64,000 bases of DNA. Origin: Paramecium tetraurelia (Eukaryota; Ciliophora; Oligohymenophorea; Peniculida; Parameciidae). Positions 1 to 11,693 of this stretch are shown piece by piece. A program made the translations under genes and the position numbers. The stretch spans positions 140,033 through 204,032 of the forward strand of contig NW_001798959.1 of assembly GCF_000165425.1 (NCBI RefSeq), written 5' to 3'. Numbering within the stretch: position 1 is the first letter of the stretch; each line of letters opens with the position of its first letter. The notes below the pieces were generated by a model. The model was not told where the DNA came from, did no database searches, and was given only the letters and a program-made list of their open reading frames with translations.

Positions 1-992
1 TTTTCCTAAATAAAAGGAGAGAATCTAATCTCCAATTATGCTATTATAAACTTAATTGAAAATTGGATAGACTTCAAAATTCTCAGTTGATACTCAAGGA
101 TTTGTAAAACAAACTGGTAGCAGTTGCAATAATTGCTCACTGCAAGGAGAAATGTATGAACTAACAGTCTAATAATACATAGCATCTTATGATTAGGGAA
201 TATTTGATGAAGAAACACTAATAATAAGATAAAAAGTATCAAAAAATCCAGTAAAGAAATCAGATAATGAGGAAGATTATTATGTTGAAGGTTCATTAAA
301 TATTCCAGGTCTTCTGTTAAAAATATGGGGTAAGATGGATATAGAAAAGTATAAGCATTTAAGGAACAATATGAGTTTCATGAATCTAAAATTATAACTA
401 TGCTTAGATTGCTACTTAAAATTTACCAGAATGTAATTCATTATTTCATAATTAGTCATGTTGAATCAAAAAGTGAAAGAGAAGCTAAATAAACAGTTGT
501 ATCCATACCTCCATTATGGTAGCCTTCCAAAACGAAAATCTAAAACAATTAAGAGACTTTAACATTGGTTTCATCCACAAAGTAAAATAAAATATATCAG
601 ACTCCTGCAAAATAAGTGCAATTACCTTCACATTCACAACAAAAATAGTAATCTTAGTAATAATCACAATAATAATAATCATAATTGACTCAATAACAGT
701 AACCTCAATCACCGATTGTGATTCCAAAATTGAGTCTGCCCTCAAAAGACATAAGTGAACGAGTGATAGCCACAACCCATCACACAGACAGACAAAGTAA
801 TTTCCCATCAAAAAGGGTTGCAAAGATATACAATAATCTATAAGGTGTTAGTCTGCCACATTCTTAATCATCTTTAAACACAACAAGATCTACCATGTAC
901 ATTTATTATTTTAATCTTTTTTTAGTACTCATTCATAACGCCTTGTCAGTATTTAATAATTGAAAGAAATTTTGCAAACAGAATAACTTTGA
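1..992 (+). CDS. Hypothetical protein with glutamine-rich C-terminus, 5' partial
   Basis: The frame is open from the left edge, so the true start lies outside the window. It reads to TGA at 990-992 once two small introns are removed: 23 nt near 433-455 and 29 nt near 898-926. The N-terminal part is mixed and probably folded, with two CxxC-like cysteines (SCNNC). The C-terminal third is low complexity, rich in Q, S and P, with runs such as QQSQQQQSQ. The Q runs are written mostly with TAA/TAG, which supports TGA as the only stop. No family recognised. It converges on the SHIPPO gene with 54 bp between the two stops. Confidence 0.7.
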
Positions 993-1046
993 TTATCATT
1001 ATGTTAATGATATTTTAAGTGTAAAACTTATTAATAAAATTAAACA

Positions 1047-2935
1047 TCATATCTCTGAAAATAAAATGTTAAATGTTTTCTTATCCCAGGTATTCTATTT
1101 TTATTCAAAATATTCTCCAGGTCCAGGAAGATTATTTTTCTTTTGTTTGTATTGGAATCTTTTTTCCTATTAAATTAATTAAATCTATACTTACTTAACA
1201 ATTGAAAGGTGGATGTTCTTTCTTCTTTTTTTGAAATAATTCAGAAGCATTATGTTTCAATTAGGTCTCCTCTTCTTCATTTTCCTCATCTATATCTTTT
1301 TTCGGTTTCTCCTAAAATCTTTGTAAGGAAGAACCAAAACCTGGCTTATTGATGATAAGATCCTTATCTTCTTCTTTTTCTATCTTAGTTGAATTTTCTA
1401 TTGTATAATTCTTCACATCATATGATCCAGGAGCAGGTAAATTAGCTTTACCACCAATAATACTTCGTTTGGTTTAAGATTTGAAAACGCAAGCAGCACT
1501 CTTTGCAGGATCTTTAAAATTAGGTTCATAAGTTCCAGGTCCAGGTTATTCATTTTCAGGATTATCAAATCTTGGTTGATTTGATCCAAACTTTCCAACA
1601 GGTGCTCGTTCTAATTTCTTGATTAATTTATCTTCTAGCTTCTATAGAATGCATTTATTACAGTAATTTTAGGATTATAACTCTGAGGTCCTGGCTTTTT
1701 CTCAATTGGTCTACTTTCAAATCTTGTATTGGAGGATAAAAATGGAGTATTTTTCATAGCCATATTATTCTTTATCAGATTTGTTTCTATTCTATAATCA
1801 CCCGGCCCCATCTAAATCTATCTTTACTATTCATTAAATCTCTTCTATTTTGAACCAAAGCCACTTTAAGTCTTTGCCATTGATTAGGAGAATGTAGAAG
1901 CAGTGGAAAATGTTGTTTAATTTCCTAAATAAAATCCTGGTCCTGGAGTAGCATTCTAAATTTAAGTAATAGTTTTTACATCATAAAATTCAACATCTTC
2001 ATTTTCAATGTCAGCAAACACAGGATTCTGCATTAGTTTTTTCTTCTAATTTTCAAATTAAGCTCTCATAAATTCTCTTGTTTTTTGACCTTTTTATTGG
2101 TCGAACATTCTTTAAGATTTTGACAGAAAATTGCCTGAAGGGTTCAATTTATAAAGTGGAATAATAGAATTTTCATGATCATATGCTCCAGGTCCAACAA
2201 CTTACTCCTTAGGAGGAGGAGCTAATTTTGGAACCTTGGATTTATACCAAGAAGGCCCTTTATTCTTATTGTTATTGAAAGTGTCTTTTAATTGATATTA
2301 TCCTGGCCCTACAGTATCTGATTTAAGCCCTGTATAAGTGGGAACAGGACTTTTGTTGAGTTCTAGATCATGAGCTACAACTCATATTTCATAGATTACG
2401 TCCTTTGTCGGTATAACCATACACTTAACTTGCAGCCGGGATTGAGGGTATGGATTAATATTTATTAAGTTTCATTAGATTCTCGATATAATTTTAGGAT
2501 GTGTATTCTTATTATACAGTTTTCTTCTATGATGCGGTTTCATAAGCACCAGGACTGATATAAATGGAAATATTACCCTGGAGTTTCCATTACTTTTCGT
2601 TCCTAAAATCTTTTGGTCTGTGACATAAAAACTGATTGCTGCTTCTATTGTTCTACAATTTTCACTTCAGACTATGCAGATTATAAAACAACTCGTTAAC
2701 TTAAAATTACTTATAATCATTACCCTTCTGTTACAAATTCAACGTTATAGCTGCCAGGACCAGGAGAATTACTTTTTTTTAATGGTTTGCTTCTTGAAAC
2801 TTGGGTATTGAATGGAGCAGCGTGAGGTCGAGGTTCATATTTTCTATGTTCAATATAACTTCCAGGACCTATGTTGGATGGCAGAGATCCAGATGCATTA
2901 TTGATATCTCTTTCAGCTTAAAATACAAATGCCAT
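1047..2935 (-). CDS. SHIPPO/STPGR-repeat protein (ODF3-like)
   Basis: Roughly 600 aa carrying many copies of the PGPGxY motif (SPGPGSYN, IGPGSYIE, PAPGSYD, PGPGEYFE near the end) spaced through the whole length. This is the signature of SHIPPO/STPGR proteins, microtubule-associated proteins of cilia and sperm tails such as ODF3 and CIMAP family members. The start ATG is at 2933-2935 and the stop TGA at 1047-1049. A 28-nt intron near 1160-1190 joins the last repeat, and further small introns are likely but not all placed. The repeat family is certain; the exact orthologue is not. An axonemal or cortical microtubule role is inferred from the family. Confidence 0.88.
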
Positions 2936-3503
2936 TTAGAATTTATTAATAATAAAGTAAACTATAATTCATTATTTAATCCTCTTACTTTTTGATTTAT
3001 TATCTTCTTGTAATTATTATGACTTCATATTCAATCAAATTGAAATTATCATATTGTTAATATATTCCCCTATGAGTTTTAATAGTAAAAATGAAATCAA
3101 AAATTATTTACTTCAAAAATCATAAAAAAAAGAATTATCTCTATTGAACTTTATTTTATTCAAAGTATCTGCGTTATAATCAAATAGTTATTTTACTTCA
3201 ATTTTTATAATCTTAATTTAAATTATAAATACATTTAATTCTAGTTATTGTAAAATGGTAAATGGTTAATCTAATAGAAACGATCTAGTTCTTCCTAAAA
3301 ATAAATACATTTGATATTATTGATTGAAATAATTAATATTAAATTATAGAATTCATGCAAATTTCTATATTCTATTTTATTTTTTTCAAGGGATTCTAAT
3401 TTTAGGAAATTTTGGATTAAAGCTCATATTAAAATATCATAAAATCACTTCTCTATCTGATTCTTTATCATAGGACATTTAATTTTGAACTTGGGAAATT
3501 CAG
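2936..3503. other. AT-rich stretch, no supported gene
   Basis: Very AT-rich sequence upstream of the SHIPPO start. Short open frames occur on both strands, as expected by chance when TGA is the only stop, but none shows protein-like composition or a clear start. It probably contains the promoter of the SHIPPO gene and the 5' flank of the uncertain gene that follows. Confidence 0.4.
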
Positions 3504-4138
3504 ATGATTCGATTTTTTGTTTTGCCTTTTTCCAATACAAGCATATCTTAAAGTAAATAATATTTAATTGAAATAGGAAATGAGATTCATTCTATAGTTT
3601 CTAAATTTGCAAATAAAACAAGAGTATGAAAAATAATAACAAAAAGTTAATTAAAATACTTTACATTTTAAAGAGCATCCAAATTATAGAGAGTGACGTA
3701 AAGATTTTAAGGTTCTGGGAATAATGCAGTAGTTCTAAATTCGCAAGCATTTAATCAGAGGGCTATGAGAATGAAGTGACAACTGTTTGAAAATTTAAAT
3801 GAAAAATAAATTAAAAATATTAATAGGATTAGCAAATTATATTTCCATCGAAAACATGTGGTGTTGAAATAGAAGTTAATAAATGGGTAAGGATTGTTAA
3901 ATTTATATATATAATTTATTGTCATAATTAAAATTAAAATAAAACATTAAAAAGAAATGAAACTCAGTCAACTCTTAAGATGGTCAACAACAGACGGTAA
4001 ACATCTTATAATGAGATTATTTTATTTCACATACATCCCAATTATTTTGATTTTAGGTATGCTATATATATCATATAATTAGGTTATAAATCAATGAACA
4101 TTTAGGCATTATTCCCTCAATTAGCATCTAAATAATGA
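3504..4138 (+). CDS. Candidate gene, exon structure unresolved
   Basis: Several protein-like blocks lie in order on the + strand. One is at 3504-3600 and is followed by a good 24-nt intron (GTA...TAG, about 3553-3576). Another lies around 3700-3790. A third begins near 3830 with a FPSKTCGVEIEVNKW-type segment, and the last reads to TGA at 4136-4138 (ending FPQLASKQ). I could not join them into one clean frame: one plausible middle block is closed by an in-frame TGA near 3777. It may be a real gene with one or two atypical introns, or a decayed gene. No family recognised. The coordinates span the blocks rather than a confirmed start. Confidence 0.4.
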
Positions 4139-4307
4139 TAGGTTATTTGATATTTATGATCTATATGCAAATTAAATATGTCTACATCATCATTATTCAA
4201 ATCATTTAAAACATCGTAAAATAATTATAATCTGAAAAATATTGTTAGTATAAATTCTTTTTTTTAGATAATTAATACAATATTAATTTCAACAAATTTT
4301 AATCAAA

Positions 4308-5524
4308 ATGGGTGAAGAATATGGATTTGACAAAGACAGATTCTTAAATTACAACCAAGATATATTTGATTGTCCAATATGTTCATGTGTTGCGCGGCTT
4401 CCAAAAGATTGTAGTTGTTGCGGCACAGTGTATTGTGGCCCTTGTGTGGACTCATGGCTAAAAAAATAATCGTAATTTGTCATACTAATTTAAATAGTGA
4501 ATGCATCAATAGATGTCCTAAGACCTCTTAAATATAAAATATTTAAAAATCACTCAAAAAAATATATGATGATCTTGAAATTAAATGTACTTTATTAACC
4601 AGAATTTAGGCACTTATTGTCCGAAGGCATTCAAGATTGGAGACATTGATAAGCATGAGATTAGTTGTAAATTACCAAAATGCGTTAATCATGAAATCTG
4701 TGGGAATACAATTGCAACAGCAGGTGAGTTGGAAAATTTTAAAGTAAAAACTTTATTTAAAATAAGGTTTGTGATCACACATGTCTGGTTTTGAGTAAAG
4801 TCAAACAAATGAAGAATAAACACGATCTCTATTAATACCTGAAGTAATACTTAAATGACAAATAATCAATTTAAAGTAAAATCATAATTTAACTTAGATC
4901 TTAATACCTCTATGGGTATCTCTAGTTCCTTGAATATCTAAGCCTCTATTAACTAAGACCAGGGAGGTTCAAATAGTCTCCTCTTTAAATGGGATAAATA
5001 GAGAATGGGAACTGGCATCACAATTTCTGATGGAGATACAAGAATATTTTTAAAAGAATAAGCCTACATGTTCAGAACTGCAATCGCAACCTTTGGCTTT
5101 GAAAAGGGTATTGGCTATTGGGAAATCGAAGCAGATGACAGAACAGAAAATGAATTGAAGATTGGAGTGTCAACTTGCAGAGACTTCAATTACAATACTG
5201 CATTTTGTGACTTTGAATTTGGTTGGGCTTATTATGGATTAGCATAGGTATTCAATAACATTTATAAATCTATAGTTACGTCATAACAGCAATGCTACTG
5301 GACCATCTTTTGGAAAGAGATTTAAGAAAGAGGGAGTATTAGGAGTTTGCTTAAATATGAATACTGGAACCTTAAAATTTAGTTTAAATGGAGAACTCAT
5401 GGGAACTGCCTACACTGATGAAAAATTGAAATAAGGCCCCATATATCCAGCTGTTTCATTACTTCACTGTGCGGGATGTAAATTAATATCTGGTAAGCCC
5501 CTTCCAGCCATATTCTAGAATTGA
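4308..5524 (+). CDS. RING / TRAF-like zinc finger / SPRY domain protein
   Basis: After removing five introns (26, 23, 23, 22 and 28 nt) the gene gives an exact 364-aa reading. Residues about 20-70 hold a cysteine-rich RING-like finger starting CPIC and including CCGTVYCGPC. Residues about 85-140 carry TRAF-type zinc finger spacing (CTYCPKAF, then HEISC, then CVNHEIC). Residues about 190-360 form a B30.2/SPRY domain, with KGIGYWEIEAD, GVSTCRDF and a final GKPLPAIF block. This order matches RING E3 ubiquitin ligases that bind substrate through SPRY. Ligase activity is inferred from the family. The SPRY call is firm, while the RING is somewhat divergent. Start ATG 4308; TGA 5522-5524. Confidence 0.87.
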
Positions 5525-5798
5525 TTTATAAAAATTATGTTAAACTTTATGTTTTTTCGATTTGAATTAAAAGAGTTTATTAGCTAATTCAATCAAGCAT
5601 TCCTATATTTTAGATAGATTAGTCTCTATAATTGAATAACCAAATATGAATTGTCCTTTAAATAAATTGATTTCATTATAAAATTTCCTAAACAATCAAA
5701 TTTACTATTTCTATTTCTCACTCATTTTTGCTAATTAATTGAATTACTGTATCCTAAGTTAGTATTTGATTTATATATAATTTAAATAAAAAGATCAA

Positions 5799-8147
5799 TC
5801 ATTTACTTAACATCTCATCTGGTATATGCTAAGTATTTCTACAAAACATATCATTATTCGAATTTGCTCGAAGTCTCCTTAATCCATCAAAATCAAGCAG
5901 TTTTGATAATTTGAAAATAGCTTGTATTTCGTCTCCAAGCTTTTTGATTAATTTTTTATTGACATCATGTTATGGGTTTGATTCTGAACTTTATTAAAGG
6001 ATGGTATCATATGCCTAAAATTATAATCATAATACTCTATAGATTCTATTATAAATCCTCAAATCCTTATCCAAATTTCCAGTTCGGTTGAATTGCTTAT
6101 ATATCGGTTTACGTTTTTAATAACTTTTTTTTTTCTTTTCATCACAAATCGTTTCATTCCTAATTATTACTCGAATTTACATAGTATTTCTTGCTCTTTC
6201 TTCTAGAATGGTTCTGTTGAATGGCATTTCTTTATCTTCTTCCAAAGAGATTATGGGTTTAGATGTGAAGTTGAATAAAAGCTGCTATGAATTAGTTAGT
6301 AATATTTCTTTCATTTTATCTATTTCATTTAACTTGGTAATAATGTTTAATACATCTAATTGCTCATTTATTTTGTCACTTAAATTATATTACAATAGAA
6401 TTACAGTGCAGAATTAAAAAACTAAACAGATTGAGAATTTTAAAAGACTTTTCGAAAGCAAATCTAATTGAGAAATATTTATATGTTAAACCGTAATGTT
6501 TAAGATCTATTTAATATTAGATTGATCTATTTTTTAAAATAATCTAGTCCACTTACACACTTCAACTATTATGCCAATAACCCATGGTCTTTTATCGCCT
6601 ACTATGTAAATTGGTTACTCTTTTCATCATTGTCTTAAGAGTTTTAGTTGTTGCATTCATTATTCTCAGTGGTTGGTCTGTCAGTCAAAATAATATGCTA
6701 TTCAGCTTATTGACCCTTGCCAAAAAGCCTAAATATTTTACTCTTATGCTTGATTTAAGTATTTGGAATAATTTATTATTGTCCTTCTTTGTTAATATAA
6801 TATTCATGTCGAAATTGTCTATCCTCATACACATTATTAATTAAATCAAGATTTAACTAGTGCTACCTATTTTATTCGTCAGCATCAGTACTAAATTCAT
6901 ATATTTTATTTGACAACTCCACCATCACTAATTTTGTACCAAATCATTACTTGTTTATTTATTGTATGCTGCTATTATAAACCCCATTACTATAAGCGAT
7001 ATCTACAGTAATCCTCCCAATTTTGATAATAAATCAGTAACGCTCTAATTGTTTCTTTCAACTGATATTATAATGGGACTCTTCCTAAAATAAAATGATG
7101 CAAATGATAAATCTGAGTCCCTTCCTAAATCAATCACTTCTTTCGTTTCGGTGTTGTCTATAGAAATAAAATTTAAGTTTTAATTATCCCTAAGAGTATT
7201 AATCAAATTTACTTAAATGGAAAGAAATCTAAATTGTTGCTAAACCTATATTCTCGGAAATAAATATTTGCATACTTATTTAATTTTTTAGGAACAAATG
7301 ATAAATAACTTTAATCATCCAAAAATACTGAAATATAGCTTGATCCAATTTTGTTTGGATTGATTACCTAGATAATTGTGAGATATGTCATACTTTGTTA
7401 ATCAAATACACTTGTACTTTAAATGCTCCTATTTAATTTAAATGATCTTATAATGAATCATCAGAAGCACATGTGCTGTTTTCTAAAATTTAAGATGGAT
7501 TGCAAGGAGAGACTTCAACTTTAAGAAAATTAAAATAGTTGGCTAATTTAAGAAAATTTATTTACATGCAAATGTACCACCAATATTCATGCTGATGTTA
7601 TTTCTATAATATATTTCACTATAAAATACTTTGGACACAACAAATTCTCTAAATTCAAATGATTGAAATCTTCTGAAAAGTTTTTGCCATATTTTTAAAA
7701 TACAGTTTAGAATCTCTCCAGTGTGCATGGTTCAAGGGGAAGTTAAGTGACATTTTTTGAAAACGATCCATTTTCCAATCTTTCGTATTCTCTGATTTAG
7801 AATGATGAATAAAATTACCTTTGTTGCAGAGTGACTGAAAAGAAGGGGTTTTGTATAAAGTTCTATTATTCTATACCAAGTGCTATAATGAAATCTTGAT
7901 CATCAAGTTTAAGGTTCGAAAGATCATTATCATAGACTTAGGTTTACTTTGTTATAATGTTCTTCCCCGATATATAGTCCAGGAAATTGCTAGAGAAAAA
8001 GAGAAACACCAGAAAAATTGTAGTTATTGATGTAAATCCACCAAATGTTGATTGATAAGTTGATTATTGATTCATTCCTAAAGAAGGGGATTGAGCAAAA
8101 ATATCGCATGCTTTCAGATCTAATCTATTATTGTAGTGAAATTACAT
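5799..8147 (-). CDS. Ciliate-type large transmembrane protein
   Basis: About 710 aa after removal of up to nine small introns (21-27 nt), with start ATG at 8145-8147 and TGA at 5799-5801. Near the N-terminus is one hydrophobic helix (ITTIFLVFLFF). A long, probably extracytoplasmic region follows, with LDDQDFIIALGI, LPLEPCTLERF and KVEVSPCNPS blocks. A second hydrophobic helix (LLQISLIVMGFIIAA) leads into a charged C-terminal tail of about 290 residues. This layout recalls the large, poorly characterised membrane-protein families of Paramecium and Tetrahymena; that attribution is from memory. No catalytic motif is visible and the function is unknown. Confidence 0.85.
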
Positions 8148-8667
8148 GAGAATATTTTTTCCATCCGAAATGTTTATTTTTTAATAATATTTTAATATGA
8201 TCATAAAAATAAGATTAATTAATTTAATAGATTTGAAATTTGTGTTATCGGTTATCAGTTGTGTTCATTGGCATCTAAAGCTTAATTCTTAAACTTAAAT
8301 ATTAAGCCTTAATGGATAGATTCACTATTATTGATTTTTAGTATTAATGATTGAAATGAAATATTTGATTCATAAATTTAATTAGCTTCGATCTAAAATA
8401 ATATCATAGCCTTCTCATAATTCCAAAATAACTCTTCAAATAGTATAATCTCAAACAACCTCATATGGTTCTACATTAATGAAGATTTCAGTAATCTTCA
8501 TTAAGATAATAACTTTGGACTAGAAAAACCAATAAATATATATTTCTTCTTAACTATACATTCCATTGGTAAATTATCCATTTAAACGATAGTTATAATA
8601 TTATTTTGTTAAAATCTAGAATAGAATAGCATATAAATATTGTTAGAAATTAATTATAGTCTTTAGA
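8148..8667. other. AT-rich spacer without supported gene
   Basis: About 520 bp of AT-rich DNA between the start of the large membrane-protein gene and a small candidate ORF. A short inverted repeat around 8479-8505 (AATGAAGATT and AATCTTCATT) can form a hairpin. No convincing coding frame on either strand. Confidence 0.4.
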
Positions 8668-9033
8668 ATGGATGACTCTATTAATTGCCGTGCTCAATAT
8701 GAAAAGAAGAAATGCTTTATTAATTCCCTTTCCTCTCATGATTCTAATTAAACAAAGACTAAAATTATTTCAAAAAGAGCAATGTTAAGATGTTTTTAAT
8801 ATTAAATCTTGGCAGGGATCTTTAAAAATAGTCAAGTTATTCTTTTTAAGGAATCATTTATAATTTCACTGCTTGATTTTCATCATTTACATTTAAGTTG
8901 GAGTATGATTTTTAAGATATTTAATTTTATAACTAAATAAATTAATCTAATAATTATCATCAATGCAGATTAGGATGATAGTGAAATGAAATAGAGTTCT
9001 TAGGACTTTAATAATTTTAGTTCAGATATGTGA
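8668..9033 (+). CDS. Small hypothetical ORF, 121 aa
   Basis: An uninterrupted TGA-terminated frame beginning MDDSINCRAQYEKKK and ending in an acidic, serine-rich tail (DFNNFSSDM). The ends look protein-like, but the middle is AT-driven (I, F, L rich) and may hide an intron. Chance frames of this length are not rare when only TGA stops translation, so this is tentative. It lies 43 bp upstream of the next gene on the same strand. Confidence 0.35.
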
Positions 9034-9076
9034 ATTTGATTTAATAATTTATTTTAATTAATTGATTAATTGACCA

Positions 9077-10048
9077 ATGCAATAAAAAGGAAATAAAGTG
9101 TTTAAAAATTTGGAATAATTGCAGTATTATGTAAGTAATGACAATTTTTTGGAAGTGATTAAGTCATTTCTAAAATTCAAAGCTACAACATTATAGTTTT
9201 TAGATGAGATTGAATAATCGATTGTGAATGCAACAGTGAACTGTACACCAAAAGAAATGATTGGGTTGTATGACGATTATGGTACGTTGGATATTATCGA
9301 TTGGATATAGACTATAACCATAAATGAGGAGAATTAAATTTTAAAGGAAATAAATTAAGGGAAATAAGGGAAATAGGACATTTAAAAGTTAAGAAATTCT
9401 TATGAGACAACATTTAAGAAAAGCTTGTCAGATTTATAGAGCTTAATGAAAAGCACTTGGGAGTCTATTAACAATCAAAAGGAATACCAAACTGATCTAA
9501 CGATAAAGAGGCTGTTAAAGAGAGATGAAAGCATAGTTCTGGAGAATAATGGAGTTCTATTTGATGCAGGATTAATAGCTGTTTGTGTGTTTGAACCAAA
9601 GTCAAATGGATTGTTTTTAAAAGGATTGCATTAGCCAATATTTTTTGATGGGATATATTTTGAGCAGCCAATAAATTCCAAGGAGACTCCACACAAAATA
9701 CGTTTTAGTTTACACAAAGGGTTCAATTTGAGGGAAAGTTTGTATGAGGAAGAGTTTTCTATATACGATCCTGAATTTTAAAAGGTAGATGGGAATAATT
9801 ATTTAATTGAGTTTAAGCAGAAGATAAAGTTAGAGAAGGGCAGCAAATATTGTTTGTGTGCATGTGCTGGTCAAGATGACTTCTTTGGAACAACTTAATA
9901 CATGGAAATTGAATAGGATAACGCTTACATTAAATTTCAAGAGAAGTCTTATGATCAAGGTGAGTTTATTGCACCAGATCATGTCTTTTAGATAATTTCT
10001 GAACATGATAAGGGGATATTTTCAGCATTAATCGTAATTGAAGAATGA
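9077..10048 (+). CDS. Hypothetical protein, coiled-coil N-terminus and beta-rich C-terminus
   Basis: A single-exon gene of 323 aa. An in-frame TGA lies two codons before the ATG at 9077, which fixes the start. Residues 1-150 are K/E/Q-rich and probably helical or coiled-coil (LKEINQGKQGKQDIQKL). Residues about 170-320 look like a compact beta-rich domain (VLENNGVLFDAGLIAVCVFE, then CLCACAG and DHVFQIISEHD). The layout recalls coiled-coil adaptor proteins with a C-terminal beta-sandwich, but I cannot name the family. It sits 55 bp upstream of the PP2A B-subunit gene on the same strand. Confidence 0.85.
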
Positions 10049-10103
10049 TCATGTGAATGAATTACATTATAGTTTGATATATATTTTAATTAAAAAAAAT
10101 AAA

Positions 10104-11430
10104 ATGAAGAAATAAGATTGGAAATTCATGTAAGTATTTGGTGACAAAGCCTCATCTGATAATGTCAGTGATGAAGACATTATTTCAGCAGTTCAATTTG
10201 AAAGGACAGGGAGATTTTTAGGATTGGGAGACAGAGCAGGACGTTTAATAGTTTTTGAAGTTCCTCAAACAAAGAAGAAAGATAAAGCAGAATATCAGTA
10301 TAAATATTGAGCGAATATTTAGATATCTGACTGAACTTCAATCTCATACTAGAGAGTTTGATTTCTTAAAGAGTACTGATATAGAGGAAAAGATCAATCA
10401 AATTCAGTGGTTGAGAGGACAAGGCAAAAACATGTACGTTCTAACTACTAATGATAAAACAGTCAAGTTATGGAAGATCAGCGAAAAGAATGTCACTAAA
10501 GTTATTAAACCAAGTGGAAAAGATTTAGCTATGCCAAAACTATAGGTTGTTGAAAGTGGACTCATTCCTAGGTAATTCTAAATATTCTATTACGTCTAGT
10601 GTGAGGAAAGTATTCCCAAATCTACATAATTACCACATTAATTCATTGACTGCCTCAAACAACGAAGAATTTGTTTTGACTTCAGATGATTTGAAGGTTT
10701 ATTTGTGGAGTGTTGAACAACCATCCAAGGCTTTTGTAGCTGTAGACTTAAAACCAGAGAATTTAGATGAATTGAGTGAAGTGATAACATCCTCTACTTT
10801 CCATCCAACATTGGATAATTAATTCTTGTATACTACCAGCAAAGGAATCATCAAACTATGTGATATGAGGAAGTCAGGCATTTGTGATAATACTGCTATT
10901 ACCATGGCTGAACCTGAAGATCCAGCCAAGAAGAATTTCTTTACAGAAATTGTCACATCCATATCTGATGCTTGTTTCAGTCGAAATGGAAAATACATTT
11001 TTTCAAGGGATTTCCTTACTGTCAAAGTTTGGGACATTGCCATGACCAATAAACCAGTTGCTACTGTATAAGTCTTTGAACCACTTAAATCTAAATTATG
11101 TGATCTGTATGAAAATGAATGCATTTTCGACAAATTTTCAATTGCATCCACTCTTGACTCTAATAGCTTTATTACTGGTAATTTTAATAGTACCTTTCAT
11201 GTTGTAGATAGAATGGGTAACACTTATTAGTATTTTCAGGTGAATGCAATTAATAATACGAACTAAATTTCAATAAGAAAACTATTGTGAGATAAATCCC
11301 ACCTAAGTACTTCGAGAATTTGGGATCATCCTATGATTTCAATCGTAAAGTTTAGAAATTGAGTATGTGCCAAACCTAGAATCTTGTTGCTATCGCTTGC
11401 CTCAATTGTCTCTATTTCTACACAGCATGA
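10104..11430 (+). CDS. Protein phosphatase 2A regulatory subunit B (B55 type)
   Basis: With three introns (25, 28 and 38 nt) this gives 411 aa. The hallmarks are strong. Near the N-terminus are [20 protein letters not shown] and GRLIVFE. The [19 protein letters not shown] block and the [11 protein letters not shown] repeat follow, then the [19 protein letters not shown] repeat, and TVKVWDIAM later. B55 is a seven-bladed WD propeller that selects substrates for the PP2A catalytic core and is used in mitotic exit and signalling. The third intron (starts GTG, ends AAG) is longer than its neighbours, but the join restores a C-terminus resembling other B55 ends ([14 protein letters not shown]). 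Confidence 0.95.
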
Positions 11431-11477
11431 CAATTACATATTTATCCAATTATAAATATATTATATATAAATGCTAT

Positions 11478-11693
11478 TCATGCAATATGTGGAGCCTGTT
11501 TGACAACTCCATTTTCATCGTGAAACACTCTCACTCTATCGGTTCTATAATCCATTGTCACCATAGAATTTTCAGGAAGTAATTACACATGTAATTCAGC
11601 ATTGTCAGCAAGTATTATTTGCTTTGCTTCTTCAGCTGTCTTTCCAACACATTCTGGCCAGGATTGCTTACCTTGAGGAAGATGAAAGTTCAT
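11478..11693 (-). CDS. Potato inhibitor I family serine protease inhibitor (eglin/CI-2-like)
   Basis: A complete 71-aa protein in one exon. It begins MNFHLPQGKQSWPECVGKTA and continues through AEEAKQIILAD, SMVTMDYRTDRVRVF and DENGVVKQAP. These match the whole potato inhibitor I fold: the WPE(L/C)VGK start, the central helix, the reactive-site loop before TMDYRTDRVRVF, and a final VxxxP strand. Family members inhibit chymotrypsin or subtilisin-like proteases. No signal peptide is seen, so a cytosolic role or a non-classical target is likely. Its stop lies 47 bp from the convergent PP2A B stop. A GT...AG stretch inside the start region was rejected as an intron because it would delete the conserved WP motif. 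Confidence 0.93.

Noticed and set aside
10819-11151. 110-codon - strand frame opposite the PP2A B subunit
   Set aside because: Shadow of a clearly conserved gene on the + strand.
11650-11670. Possible 18-nt intron (GTAAGC...CAG) inside the eglin-like gene
   Set aside because: Removing it deletes the conserved SWPE segment of the inhibitor family.
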